Of a stretch of DNA of 64,000 nucleotides, positions 17,865 through 29,282 are shown piece by piece. The stretch comes from Pachypanchax playfairii (lineage: Eukaryota; Chordata; Actinopteri; Cyprinodontiformes; Aplocheilidae): contig SSNP01000035.1 in assembly GCA_006937955.1 (NCBI GenBank), positions 558,001 to 622,000 of the forward strand. The letters are read 5' to 3'. The first letter of the stretch is position 1; every line of letters starts with the position of its first letter. The notes beneath the pieces were generated by a model. It was given only the letters and a program-made list of their open reading frames with translations, did no database searches and was not told the origin of the DNA. The position numbers and the translations under genes are program-made.

Positions 17865-18831
17865 TTTGGACCTTCAAACAAAATCAAAATCATTTTTTAA
17901 GGTCTAATGTAGTAAAATACACTGGATGTGTTTACTGTCACAGTTTTGGGGTTTCTGGTGTTTTTTGTTTTCTTCTTGCTTTAGTTTCATGGATCACGTT
18001 TAGCCGCTGCTTTAGGTTATGTTTATGAGATCTTCTGTTTCCTCTGGTTTACGCACTCTCTTATGCAGCTGATGGTAATTCATAACTCGTTCAGTGTGGT
18101 AAGATTTTTCGGTATGCAGCCATGTTCATGCTGTAGTTCTCTTGTTCTGATGACATGGCAACCACGTGTCATCTTGTTAAAAACAGTCACTACATTAGAA
18201 GCTGTGATTTCATCCAGCTGTCGTGTCAAATTAAACAGAAAATCGTCAATGTTTCTGGACTGACAATGCACATCAGGGATGTTTGTGTTACCTGGACTGT
18301 GGTTGAAATAAATAGACTGTTTCCATCGTGTAGAAGCATCCGATTTTACATACCTGCATAATTTGTAAAGAAGAATCCTGATTGTGTAAATGAGGTTAAA
18401 GAAAACTTTATAAATGCCACATCTGGCAGAAACATTTTATTTTAACAATATTTTTTATCTTCATTTTGAAATTAATTTTGATCATATTTTTTTACCCAGC
18501 AGATCTCTAAATTTAAAATGCCAAATGTTTATTATTTATCTTTTATTTGTCAGCTTGTGTGTTAAATTGACACCAAACTGCTTTCTTATTCTCAGGTTTC
18601 CCTCGTGGTGTTGATGAAGACTACAGAGGAAGAGGAGGAATAGCAGGAAGACATCCACATGAATGGAGGGAAAGAAGAGACTCTGGAAACAGAGGGAGAG
18701 TTTGGGGTAGAGGAGGACAACATTCATTTCATCCTGATTTTTATGAAGACAAGACTCGACCTCCGAAACAGTCCAGAGGTCGAATATATCACAGCAGAGG
18801 AAGATACCAACTGGCTCCAAGGTACAACTGA
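6034..18831 (+). CDS. fam120b: FAM120B: constitutive coactivator of PPAR-gamma, FEN/XPG-like fold
   Basis: Thirteen coding exons join in phase: 6034-6157, 6243-6433, 6536-6669, 6799-6921, 7694-7885, 8024-8285, 8390-8567, 8681-8782, 8949-9121, 11066-11158, 13833-14039, 14208-14355, 18596-18831 (2163 nt, 720 aa). The protein starts MGVKGLQSFMERCCPE, the FAM120 family start, and matches recalled human FAM120B blocks such as KEWFVYPGNPL and RAVQLGSL.VRGL. Residues 1-240 form a FEN/XPG-like (PIN-type) domain with D48, D94, E162, D164, D183, D185 and D236 at the usual acidic positions. Human FAM120A/C lack several of these, which favours FAM120B. The C-terminus (643-720) is rich in Arg and Gly and may bind RNA. 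The acidic PESRQEV tandem repeats of human FAM120B (about 910 aa) are absent. The family is described as a PPAR-gamma coactivator acting in adipogenesis. Donors after exons 1, 8 and 10 are weak but required by phase. Confidence 0.93.
9122..11065. other. Intron 9 of fam120b, no further feature seen
   Basis: This 1.9-kb intron lies between exons encoding LVTYIVLQ and VQTLSEEDV. It is AT-rich, and I see no coding block, RNA gene or clear repeat in it. The next intron (11159-13832, 2.7 kb) contains only a poly-A tract near 12000 and unassigned open frames. Confidence 0.55.
15305..15324. repeat. (CA)n microsatellite in fam120b intron 12
   Basis: Ten uninterrupted CA units, inside the largest fam120b intron. 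Confidence 0.95.
16995..17864 (+). mobile_element. 5'-truncated L2-type LINE with intact 3' reverse-transcriptase frame
   Basis: One frame is open from about 17001 to a stop at 17609. It reads GVILDNQLSFKEQVN near its start, then SRIDYCNSLLAGLP, IQNAAARLVF, SLHWLPVAARI.YK, PRWWNDLP and FKSRLKTHLF at the end. This is the C-terminal end of the ORF2 product of L2/CR1-clade retrotransposons. About 200 bp later comes the hallmark tail TCGCTTTGGATAAAAGCGTC with TGCTAAATGA, ending in a (GTA)n run (17822-17864), the usual 3' terminus of these elements. The 5' truncation is typical of incomplete reverse transcription. The undamaged frame suggests a young insertion. It sits in fam120b intron 12 in the sense orientation. 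Confidence 0.9.
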
Positions 18832-18889
18832 AATTTCACGTTTTTCTTTTTCTTATTTGGGATAATCTTCTCCTTTTCTCTCCCCTCAG

Positions 18890-18914
18890 ATGGCCACATC
18901 CTTCAGCTCCATGA
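18890..18914 (+). other. fam120b: Alternative fam120b terminal exon (coding part)
   Basis: A strong acceptor (pyrimidine tract then CAG, ending at 18889) lies 58 bp after the stop at 18829-18831. A donor-like GTACAA occurs inside the last Arg codon of the main reading frame (18822). Splicing 18821 to 18890 is in frame and replaces the final residues RYN with RWPHPSAP before a TGA at 18912-18914. Both ends are plausible: the donor is weak and the acceptor strong. Transcript data would decide. Confidence 0.4.
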
Positions 18915-19649
18915 ACACAACCTAGTGGAGAGGAACTGAGGATTAGGAGGAAGGACTTAGTGAATTAAGAGGATGTGAAAGACATGATGACAGACCGAAG
19001 GGAATCACATTTCTCCAAACAAACAGTTTGAAAATCTGAAGGAGAAACAAAGAGAAATCTTGTAGTTTTACAACTAAAATGAGAATCAGCTTCATTTTTT
19101 AGACCAGAATAACTTTTACATGAGAAAGTTTTTAAAAACAGATTCACAATGAGCCACTACAGTCTGAATGAATCCTTCAGGAATGATCCTGAAGCCTGTT
19201 TCCTTCTGTAAAGTAAAGAATGAAGCTTCTGAAAAACTGTGTATCGAGTAGCATCATCCTGTTAAAGAATTTGGTTTAACCGGAAGCTATCAAATGTCAA
19301 ATTACAGGATTATCTTAGATAATCACTTGTTTTGTGTCAAAAACAAATCGAGGCCACCACAGTTGCTTTTTGGTCACATTTGACTAATATTGGATTCTAT
19401 AGAAGAGAATTATTCTGACATACTTTCTACAGATTTACATTCTAAAATTAAACTGTATGAAACAGTAACTTTATAACTAAATAATCCTTCTGATTTTTAT
19501 ATTTAGCAACACTGTGATCCAATATTATATCCCACCTGTTGGTGCATTTGAAATCAGTGATGTTATAGTCCCACCTTCTACCAAGACCCATCTTTATCCT
19601 CTTGTTTTTACAGGACTAGCTTTGTTATAAGGTTTTAGTTACAGACATG

Positions 19650-19655
19650 AATAAA
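19650..19655 (+). terminator. fam120b: Candidate poly(A) signal of fam120b
   Basis: AATAAA about 820 bp after the stop codon. It is the first canonical hexamer downstream in the sense strand that I noticed, so it is the likely end of the 3' UTR. Confidence 0.45.
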
Positions 19656-19995
19656 CCCACAAATAGAACTCTGAAAATGGTTTTGATCTCAACTCTTATT
19701 GAGCCACGAAGTCCTTATTTAGTTGCTGCATCTTCAAATGTTCATTTTTTCTGATGTTTTCCATAAATTAATATTTTCATGCTAAAAACAATATTGTGTA
19801 TTGAAAGTGGGCGGGACTTATAGCCTTTTGTCTTGTGCACAGACTCTAGCTGAAACAATATTACATGACAGTGGCTGTAAACTGGATCTCGTTGCTTCAC
19901 TTTTCTACAACAGCCAAAACATCTAGTTTTATTAATGATTATGGTTTTTGGGTTATTTGAGTGTTTTTAACCAGGTGATACTTTTTTAGAAACAC

Positions 19996-20835
19996 TTAAA
20001 GAGCAACTCACCCTCAACAGCTTTATTCTGCTTATAAACTGTATTAGTGGGTCTTTACCAATGCAGCCTTTCAGTTTCTGGGCATTTTTTACATTTCCAT
20101 GTAAACTTATTAAATTCTACACTTTTTGGTCTTAGTGCTGCCCTCTTATGGTTAAAATGTGGCTACTGCATTTGAAATTTGGGATTGGCTGAAAGCGGTA
20201 CATCTTTTCCCTGGTCTAAGTCACAGGCATATGCTCTAAGACACGCCCCCTGGGGTATAAAAGCATCTCTTAGACACACTCGCTCCTGCGCGCACATTGT
20301 CTCCAGCATCTCACCAAAGAGCTGCACACAGGGATTTAGAGCAACTAGCGGAAAACTACGACAAAGAGAATAACTAATATCATTAAAATAATAATGAAAT
20401 CAGACAAAGACTTCAATTTTGCTGCAGTGGTTCAGATTGTGTGGATGTGATTTATGCACGTTATATTCTCATCATACTTAGGTTACCTCTCTGCCACACG
20501 GCAGAGTCACACTGGAGCTAATCTAAACATAGTTTTAGCTGTGGCTAACCACCATGTACCACTAAGAGAAGAGCCTGATGCTATCCTGCCCAGCCACTAC
20601 AAGATGACCTATCGGCTCGAAACAATACAGATCAGGGGTGCTTGTCTCATCCACAGCTTCCTCCATTCATATGACCCTTTCTGGCGGCTGGCCGTATGTG
20701 TGTCAGTGCGACATGTCAATCACAGCCCAGCCCGCCACCCCCACTGGTCCTAAGCGACGCCTCTTTTCCTGCATCTTTTAAAACAGTGGCTGTAGGCAGG
20801 GAGGTCATTTAGAGGGTGAAATAGTGAAACTTTAA
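19996..20835. mobile_element. Possible non-autonomous DNA transposon with imperfect inverted ends
   Basis: The left end reads TTAAAG, then six bases, then TCACCCTC (19996-20015). The right end, read on the minus strand, is TTAAAG, ten bases, then TCACCCTC (about 20835-20812). The resulting unit is about 840 bp and codes for no transposase. No target-site duplication was confirmed, so the inverted ends could be chance. The segment encloses the TATA-containing sequence annotated separately. Confidence 0.35.
20184..20290 (+). promoter_or_regulatory. Orphan pol II core promoter: ATTGG, GC-rich box, TATAAAAG
   Basis: An inverted CCAAT box (ATTGG, 20184-20188) is followed by a GC-rich CACGCCCCCTGGGG element (20241-20255) directly abutting a consensus TATAAAAG (20256-20263). 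The CCAAT-to-TATA distance is about 70 bp, as in strong promoters. Expected initiation is near 20287-20295. No conserved reading frame follows; the longest frame (20454-20753) is not recognised. It could be the promoter in a solitary LTR or another transposable element, or of a noncoding RNA. Confidence 0.4.
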
Positions 20836-23800
20836 AATTAAATGTATTGTGAGATCTGTAACTTAATTCAGCTAAACATCAGTCCAAATAACTCAGTGAG
20901 CACATCTGTTTTCCCTTATAACATGATTTACACCTAAAACTAAAAGTCCTGCATTTATTTAATCAACATTTTTTGATTCCTTGACCATGAAAACATCCTT
21001 CAGCATTTGGAATCACTTTGATATCATTACTTCAATAGTTACTCATAAAAAATTTGTCTCCAGACCATTTTCAGAATCTAATCATTTCATTGTTATGTAG
21101 TTCTAATCTATCCTGAAAAGCAGCTTTTTGAGATATCCTGGTAACAGACAAATAAATAGACTAACATGTCCTTGGTGGAGGTAAACATTACTTCACTGTG
21201 CACTATTTTTACACAAGAGTTTGAGTTGAGGAATGTAAAGCATGTACAGTTACAACAGGAAAGTCCAGCGCTGAGGAAAAGGGATGCAGAGGAATGATCT
21301 GCAGTCTGAGAGCTGTTTGTGTGTCTGTGTTTGTGCATGTGGCCGTAAGCAGATTAGAAAAGAAACATGAGAGTGATTTACTTAACAAATGGAGGGAGGT
21401 CAAATTGTTGATATAGTGATGGTGGGATTAACTGAGCTGAACCACAGAAGGTCAGTGTTACAATAAACGTTCAGGCTTCCATGAACTGGATGATTTAAAT
21501 GACAAGAAGGTGTGTTTTTGTTAGAAATTATAATATTCTACAGGCTGAAAACTATGAAAAGACATAAAGAAACATGGCAGTCCTGCTTTGTAAGCTGCAG
21601 GATTACTGAGTGAGCAGTTTGAGTATATTCCATAATTTACAGGGAGGTTGTTCGGGGTCCGCAACATACGAATTAGATGAGATTTTAGTCCTAAACCAAA
21701 TTACAGTCTGCAGAACACTGATCTGCTGAGCAACACGAGGACTGCAGGAGTCTGGACCGAGGCCATCAAGTCATTTAAATACAATTAGAAACAAATCAAA
21801 ATCAGCTTTAGAGTTTACGGGAAACCATCAGCGAGCGTTTTCAGTTTTATTATCAGCTTTTTTGTTGCGAACCAGCTGGAAACTTTCACCAACATAAATA
21901 TTTGTCATTAAGTTTAAAGTTTGCAGTGATTTATAGGTTGGTGTGACGTGGAAAGAAACACAAAGACAAAATAATTCTCTAAAAATGGCGAGGAAAAGAA
22001 TAAACAACAGCGTACGATGGAAGAAAAACATTCAGGATCTTCAAAAAAATTGGCCAGAACATTAGAACAACCTGCCTAAACATAACCCTAACCCTAACAC
22101 TTTGAGTGGCTGCATTACTCACTGAACCATGTAGCTTAATGAATTGGTGAACATCAGGATATATTATTATAAATAAAAATAAAATCAACTCTGGATCTGT
22201 TTATTATTTTCGTTCCTCTGCAGAGCTCAGTGTGATTCACACGTTGAACATTTTCTCTAATGACGTCTGACCACACCGTCCACTCCCTGTCTTTCTTCTC
22301 AGGCTGGTGGCAGCAGAAGAAACAGAGCATGTGGGTGTTTTGGGGTTAGTAACTGTGGTGAGTGAAGTGGGTGTGGGTGTGTATGTGATAAAGGAGGAGG
22401 CACTCAGGGTTGGGTGCACACAGCGTACATACACAACTGGAGTCCAGTCGCACTGTTTTAGATAATAACAGGAAGAGGGATTTTTTTTCTGTGGTGAGGA
22501 GAAAGCAAGGGATGGAGGAGAAAATGGAAAATGGATCAGGAAGTTTATGGATGAGAAAGGTGAGGAGGGAAGGATCAGGATCAAGAAAAGTTGATGGGAT
22601 GAGCGGTGTGAGAGCTACTTGTCAGAGGAAGCCCTGTTGACATCCTGACAGATCAACTTCCTGTGTGTGGTGGATGTCTGGGTGTGGTCCCTTCAGCAGA
22701 ACTGAGACAAACACACAATCAGACTTTATTTTGCAGCCTCCTCCCAGAAACTGGTTCAGACCTTCTCCCACTTGGATGATGATCATCAGCAGATTGTTTG
22801 CTGGTGGACTCGTGTAGCTGAGACTTTCCTCTTGCTAAAGAAGCTGGTGGAAATCAGCTGATTGAAGTAATACTGGTATCCAGTTAGAGCTGGATCCAAA
22901 AGAATCCATGTTTTAGGTTTTTTCATTCTGTACCAACCTGTTATTGAAACACTGTGAATCTTCACTGTACATAGAATAAAATACTTCCTGTATTTGTGTC
23001 ATTTAGTTGATAAAGTCCCTGTGCTGAAGCATAACAAGTGTATTTATGTTCTGACAGTAGCTGTGCGGTTTTACTTGTGTTCTTTGTCTATTTATTCAAA
23101 CATCATTCGACTATCGTCTGTGTCGTTACGATAATTTCGACACCCGTTTTAACTTTTGGTTCCACTATTTATTCAGTTCAGAACTGAATTAACAACACTT
23201 TGGTGTTCAAATATCTTTTATGACTTTTCTTTTATCCCTGCTGCATTTGTGCGTGAGTGCCAGCATGTGTGTAGTACACTTGCACACACACACCAAAAAA
23301 GAAAAGCAATCCTGGAGACGTAAATGGCTGGGTTTTTTTTTTGTTTTGTTTTTTTGTCAATTTCCAAAAGGCACGCAGCAAAGGGGCACAGGCAGCCAGA
23401 AATACACCGAGCCATAGTGAACAAAAATAACTTGTGTATTTACAACTGCCTATAAATACAAACTGCTTTCTTTAGCTGAGGCCAAAACCCTGAAGGATCA
23501 ACTCCCAAGTCCAACACAGGCAGAAGTGGGAGTTTAAAAAAGAATAAATGGTTTGAAAGTGATAAAATACAAAAATAATTTATTTTAACTGATTCCTTGA
23601 CCATGAAAATGTTTTCTAAGCATTTGTAATTAATTTGGTCTCCTTATTAGTTCATTAGTTACTTACAAATACTTTATTTGTTACCTCAAAGCATCTCATT
23701 TAACTTTAAGATTTTTGGATCTCCATTTCCAGACTATCATCAAGTTGGAACGCTGGTGCTGGAGAACGTGTGTTGATGATGCTCTCTAAATCATATACTA

Positions 23801-24565
23801 CATTTTCTAGATGTTACTTTTGGATGTGAAAGAAAAGATTTTGAAATTGGCCAAGTCTCGCAGTGAGAAGGAATATGAAAATGAAAAAAATCTTGGATTC
23901 AGACTGTGATTCGATCACTCGAAACCTAAAATTGACTGAGCCATTCCAAACCTGTCCTGGAAACATCTTGTTAATCTGTTGAGATAAACAATCTTTTATA
24001 AAGTATTATGTTTTCTGTTTTATTTTTGCAGTATTTTAATAATGTGTTTGTGTGTTTGGCATCCCTGTGGCTCAGTGTACCTTTAAACACTACTGTTACA
24101 CACTCTGAAGAAATCTAAACTTTGTTGATTATAAATGAGTTTAGACGTGAATGTGTTGTTTTCTGTTTGATATATCCTTCATGTGATTTTGTTTTTGCAT
24201 AAGTTCAAACCCAGTTTTCATATTTACAAACCGGGTTTTGTGAAACTTTTTATAAGGTGTGATTTCATTCGCAGTCCGTGTGTTTGATTCCAGTTGTGAG
24301 CAGAAACTTTATCCGACTTTATTCTAGCGTCCCTCTCATCATTTTCTTCCTCCTCCTCTTTTCACCTCTGTTCATCCCTCTTCCTCACTCCCTCACCCAC
24401 CTCCACCTCTCCACATCCCCCTACTCTTCCACCACCCTCGTCTGTCCGTGAATGAATGCTCTCTGACTAGTGGAACATATGCTGCTGGTTGTTCAATACC
24501 CTCCCTCTGAGCGGTGTGTGCGCTGCTGTGTGAGTCTGTTTGTGTGTCTCTCCTTGTATGAGTAC

Positions 24566-24598
24566 AAGTCAGCGCATGTGTGTGCGTGTGTGTGTGTT
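24566..24598. repeat. GT-rich microsatellite
   Basis: Interrupted GT/GC dinucleotides. A second, longer GT-rich tract lies at 24731-24776. Together they produce spurious Thr/His-rich frames on the minus strand. Confidence 0.85.
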
Positions 24599-27500
24599 CA
24601 TTGAAACATATGCCTCCTGTTGCACATCGGCCATCTGTTCCTTGAATGGACTGATGGAGTGCTGCTGTAACCATGACGATTGGCCATTCAGTCAAATAGC
24701 CTATTAAACTACCCCTGAATCCCTTTTTCTGTGTGTGTGTTTATATGTGTGTGAGTGTGTGTGTTTGTATGTGTTTATGTTTAGGAATTGGCTGGCAGAG
24801 TAGAGGAATTCCCACATGTCGATGAAAGGAGGCTGACCTTCCAAGACGACCTGCTCCTACTTTATCCGATTCTCTTTTGGTCTCCGCATTCACAGAGATT
24901 TGTTTATACTGTAGCTGAGGATACTGTGTTGATGACCCAGACCGTCCACATGCAAACCAGGCAAATTTAAAAAAAAACAACAACAAAACGAAAGAGCAAA
25001 AAGAACAAAATCCTCTTCAGTTGAATTAATTATTTACTAGAAAAATAGAAATTAAAGAAAAATGAAATTAGACACTAAAAGAAATATTGATATTCAGATT
25101 TTATCTCATTTAACTTTTCTGAAACCGTTCTTCCTTTTTACCCTTTTTTTTAGGTCAAACTGACAAAATAATTTCTGCTGTTAATCCTGTGAAAGAAGTT
25201 TGAGAAGCTTGATCGCACACACACAGACGCACGTCACTCCAACAGCAGCAGGGCAACAGTGAAAATGAATATTAAGTTTCAACTGTCTCTAACCACTCGT
25301 CTATTCATCTGCACCCTCATCAGACTGTTTCGGCTGCCCCACCCTCGCACACACACGCTGCCCCACCCAGTGCAGTGGTCTGCTGGCCATATGTCAGCCC
25401 CCATCTCCTCTAAGACACCTCTCCAGGGACCCCCCTCTCCTCCATTGTATTTATGTGTGTATGTTTCCTAATGGGTTTGCCATCTCCTCACGCTATCTAC
25501 ATTTATTCTGGGCTTGATGGTCGAGATCAGAAAAGGGTTTTCCTGTAAAATCAGTGCATGTGTTTTCATTTGAACCTGCTGAAAACTGTGGCGAGCCTCG
25601 TTTTTCCTGCAGGGCATCGCTGACATTCATTTTTGGCTGTAAAATCAGAATTTGTGTGTTAGTGACTTGTCATGGTCTTTGCGTGCCTTTCCCAGTATGT
25701 ATTAATGTAAACAGTAATTCCAACAAAACACAGAGCAGAAGCAGTCTTTTGAACAAAGCAGAGTTGTGCTCCTCATTAAATCCTCTCTCATATGGTTTCT
25801 GGTAAGTAACTTTACATTTATCCGCTCTATCTTTTTTTTTCCTACGTTCTTTTTCATCATTGTCTCTTGAGCACGCTCTTTAATTGCCCAAAACTCCAAA
25901 GGGCCATTGCATCAATTATCATTTACAAATGCCGAGCTTCTGGATTAAAACATATGTATTTGTTTATTTTATCTCTTTTGTCGGTATACATGGAAATTTT
26001 CCACTCAGTTTTATAAAATTTACTGCGTTTTTCTGTCAAAACAGTGTCCTCTCAATAATTTATACACTGCTTTGTGGTGTTTTGGTGGAGTGGCTGCTGC
26101 TTCAGTAAAATGTAGTGCTGTGAATCGTTTGAGTGCTCACTGTAGTGGACAGCTGCTTTTCTGTGACACTGACATTAATTTACATGCACTTGATGATCAT
26201 AAAGGGTCTGTAATATGACGGTAAAACATCTGTCTCTTCACCTTTTAGCCCAAGCGCCACTAATGATTTCATGTCTCTTGACATTTCCTCAATATGCAGC
26301 TTCAGGTCTTGCACATAAAGTGGAAAAATTCTCAGTATAATTAGCAGTTTTGTTAAAATATAAACCTAAATTGAAGGTTTTCTGTCTTTTAAAAGGCATA
26401 ATTTATTGCTGTTTCCCGTCATTCCATCTTTTTACCTTCTGTTCGTTTTATCCTCTCTTGTTCTGCTTCTTCTTCTGTGCATTTCCCTCTTTGCAGCATG
26501 TTTTAGATTAACGTTTTAAATAGTCCTCCCAGCAGTGCTTTGTGTTTGTTTTTGTTAAGCTTCATTAAAGTGTCCTGTTTTCTTCAGCTGCCTGCCTCCT
26601 ACCAGCTCTCTGGGTCCTGCTTTAAAGCCCAACCATGACAAATTCACCACAATATTGAGTCAATATACTGTACATAATGTTTTAATTCTTCTATATTATG
26701 GGTGAATTTCCCTCAGGAGTCATAGATAGGAAGCATTAGCAGAAATTTAAGTTTTCTGTGTAAAGTCATAAATATTATGTATCTGTTACTGAAATCTGAG
26801 GTAACAGTGTGGTATTTATTACTGCTATGTCCCTGCTGTTTCTCAGCAGAGGCTCATTTTATGTTTGTTGTTTTGAGTTTGAACTTACACTGCTGAAGTT
26901 CTTTTACATTTTGTTCATTTCTCTCTCAATTATTATATTTTGTTCTTACTTCTATTTGACTGCATAGTAAAGTTTTTGAAGAATTCACAAGGAAAATGTT
27001 TTAATATTAAAATCTTCCTGATTTATTTCCATTGATTCGTCATTAGTCGGTTTGAATCTGAACTCAAGGAGTGGAATAAATATGTTCATTCAACATGCTG
27101 TATATCAAGCATCATCAATTAGTCAGAATTAGTTTGTCAGATATTTGATCTGTTTGCAATATTTGTATGAATGCAATCAAATTCAAATATGAATATTTAA
27201 TTTCAGTCCTCAACACAGGAGTCTACAGCAGCATCCATATAATGATGAAACCCATCCAGATCTAACTGTAAAGTTAGTCAGTCAAAGCTAAAATAATATT
27301 AAGGTTTCTTACATTATAATCAAATTTCAAGTTATGAAGTAAATAAACAGCTAGAAATTTTGACCCTGACATGGTGAAGTTTAAAGAATAAAATTCAATC
27401 ATTGTTGTCTGTTAACATTTACAAGCACATGCAATGTGAAAACTGTTCGTCCAATCACGGGACCCTGTGGAACTCCAGAACTGACTCTGGTGTGAGAAAG

Positions 27501-28948
27501 TACTGGAATCCTTTAGAAAAGATGATTTAAACCAACCTTTAATCTTTTGTTTTTGAATTGATTATTTTATTGGCTCTTCAGCTGTTTTCCATTTCCATGT
27601 GTGAAAACCTCAGATCTCAGCACTCTCGTGAATATCTGTGTTTTGGATTAAGAGTTGAACCATTATTCTGGTATATTTCACTTTTTTTGGCCTGGCTGTC
27701 TTAACACATTATTTCTCATTACTTTTATTATTAAATCCTGTTGTGGATTAAATAAGCTTGTGAAAATGTAATTTATATTATAATAAATAGCTTTATCCTT
27801 GTATGACCAGTCATGGATGAGCCATCTTTTTTAAACACACTGATTGTGCCTGGTTCCTGCAGACTAAGTGTATCTGTGGATAAAGACACTTCTGTGTCTG
27901 GCAGGTCAGATTGGAAAGCTTCTTATTTTTTCTCTGTCCTGAACTGTTGAAAAGATGTTTTGGTTGACAGCCGCATAAAAACATAGAAGCAGAAAGGAAG
28001 AAGACAATGTATCTCTGTGCATGTGGGGGGTATGGTATTATGCAACAACCATAGAGTATAAAACTTTTAGAAAACACAAAATTACTGACCGCACTGTTCT
28101 CAACTAGTTATGGTTAACCGAAACATCTCTTTGCATTCTGCATGTAAACATGCAAACTATAGTTCTGTACCACATGTTGTCAACTGCTAAGCTGCAAACT
28201 TTGAGCCTCAGACCATTTTCCAATGATTGTTTACAGCTTTCATCTTCAGCTCTTGATGTCCTTTTGTTTTGTTTGCACTTCTGTTGGTTTCACCACTTTC
28301 TCTCTGCTCCTCCTTTCTTTCTTTTTATTTCCATCTTCTGTCTTTATGAAGAAGCTCTGTGTAAGGTTTGTAAAGTTTATGCGGTGAGATGCTTCTGCCA
28401 GGGTGTTCTGCTCCTGTACAAACACTAGTGGCTTTAACTTAGAACACAAAGGAGTTGAAATAATCCCTCTATTTATTTATTTTGTGTGTAATTATCTGTA
28501 TGTTATTTATTGGGCACAGTGAATATCTAAAACTCCATATTCTCATTACAACCTGTCATACAAATTTCTAGTTTGCCATTCTGTTTTAGAGAATTGAATT
28601 TATCTGCTGTGTCATGTTCTGAAAAAAAATATATATATATTTCCAGTTGTTGAAAAAATTCAGTCAATTGACAGTGGGATAAATTTAAATCCTGCAGTAT
28701 TATAAGCATTTAACCAACACACTGGTTTCTCCTGTATATTTTTTATTAAATAAAAATACTTGTGCTTCTGTTTAAATGTAATTAAGAAAACTTCTCCATG
28801 ATCATTTTCTCTGGGTTAGTTCTGTTAGAGCTACACTGGTGAAATTAACACATGGGAACATACCTGATTGAACACTAATGTTTGGTGTTTTTTATGTGCT
28901 TTTGGAAAAAAAAATTAAGGACATTTTTTAAAAAATTGCTTTGATGAA

Positions 28949-29282
28949 GGGCTGCACGGTGGTGCAGTTAGTATGTTGCTTTGCAGCAAAAAGGTCTTGG
29001 GTACAAAACCACACTGGGACCTTTCTGCTTGGAGTTTGTATGTTCTCATGCATGTGTAGGTTTTCTCCAGGGACTCCAGCTTCCTACCACTGACCAAAAA
29101 TGTGCATCGGGTTAATTGCCAACATTAAATTGGTCCTATGACTAGTTGACTGTCTTTATCTGAGCCTGTGATGGACTGGCAACCTGTCCAGGTGTGACCC
29201 CGCCCTCACCCAGTGACTGTTGGAGATAGACACCAGCTCCCCGTGACCCTGTACAGGAAAAGCAGATGCAGAAAATAATGGA
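28949..29282 (+). mobile_element. tRNA-derived SINE-like interspersed repeat
   Basis: The segment begins GGGCTGCACGGTGGTGCAGT and continues with a GCAAAAAGGTCTTGGGT block resembling an A-box/B-box arrangement. It then follows the order of a repeat that is very common in teleost genomes: TGGAGTTTG(T)ATGTTCTC, GGTTAATTG, GATGGACTGGCAACCTGTCC, ACCCCGCC, and AAGCAGATGCAGAAAATAATG at the end. The tRNA-like head is degenerate, so it is not a functional tRNA. The family name is not asserted. Confidence 0.75.

Noticed and set aside
6034..18831. FAM120A or FAM120C instead of FAM120B
   Set aside because: The KEWFVYPGNPL and RAVQLGSL.VRGL blocks and the intact FFFDG and EADYE motifs fit FAM120B. FAM120A has FFNG and HHQEV at those places, as recalled.
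20454..20753. 99-codon frame downstream of the orphan promoter
   Set aside because: No recognisable domain; it sits in probable repeat sequence. Kept only as a remark under the promoter finding.
22078..22101. Telomeric repeat (CCCTAA)n, chromosome-fusion relic
   Set aside because: Only about two perfect units are present. The similar runs at 31.5-31.6 kb belong to the GGGGACC element.
24393..24695. 100-codon minus-strand frame rich in Thr and His
   Set aside because: It is produced by a GT/CA microsatellite and has no splice context or family resemblance.
28949..29040. A functional tRNA gene
   Set aside because: The A and B box-like strings are degenerate and no cloverleaf can be drawn; the rest matches a dispersed SINE-like repeat.
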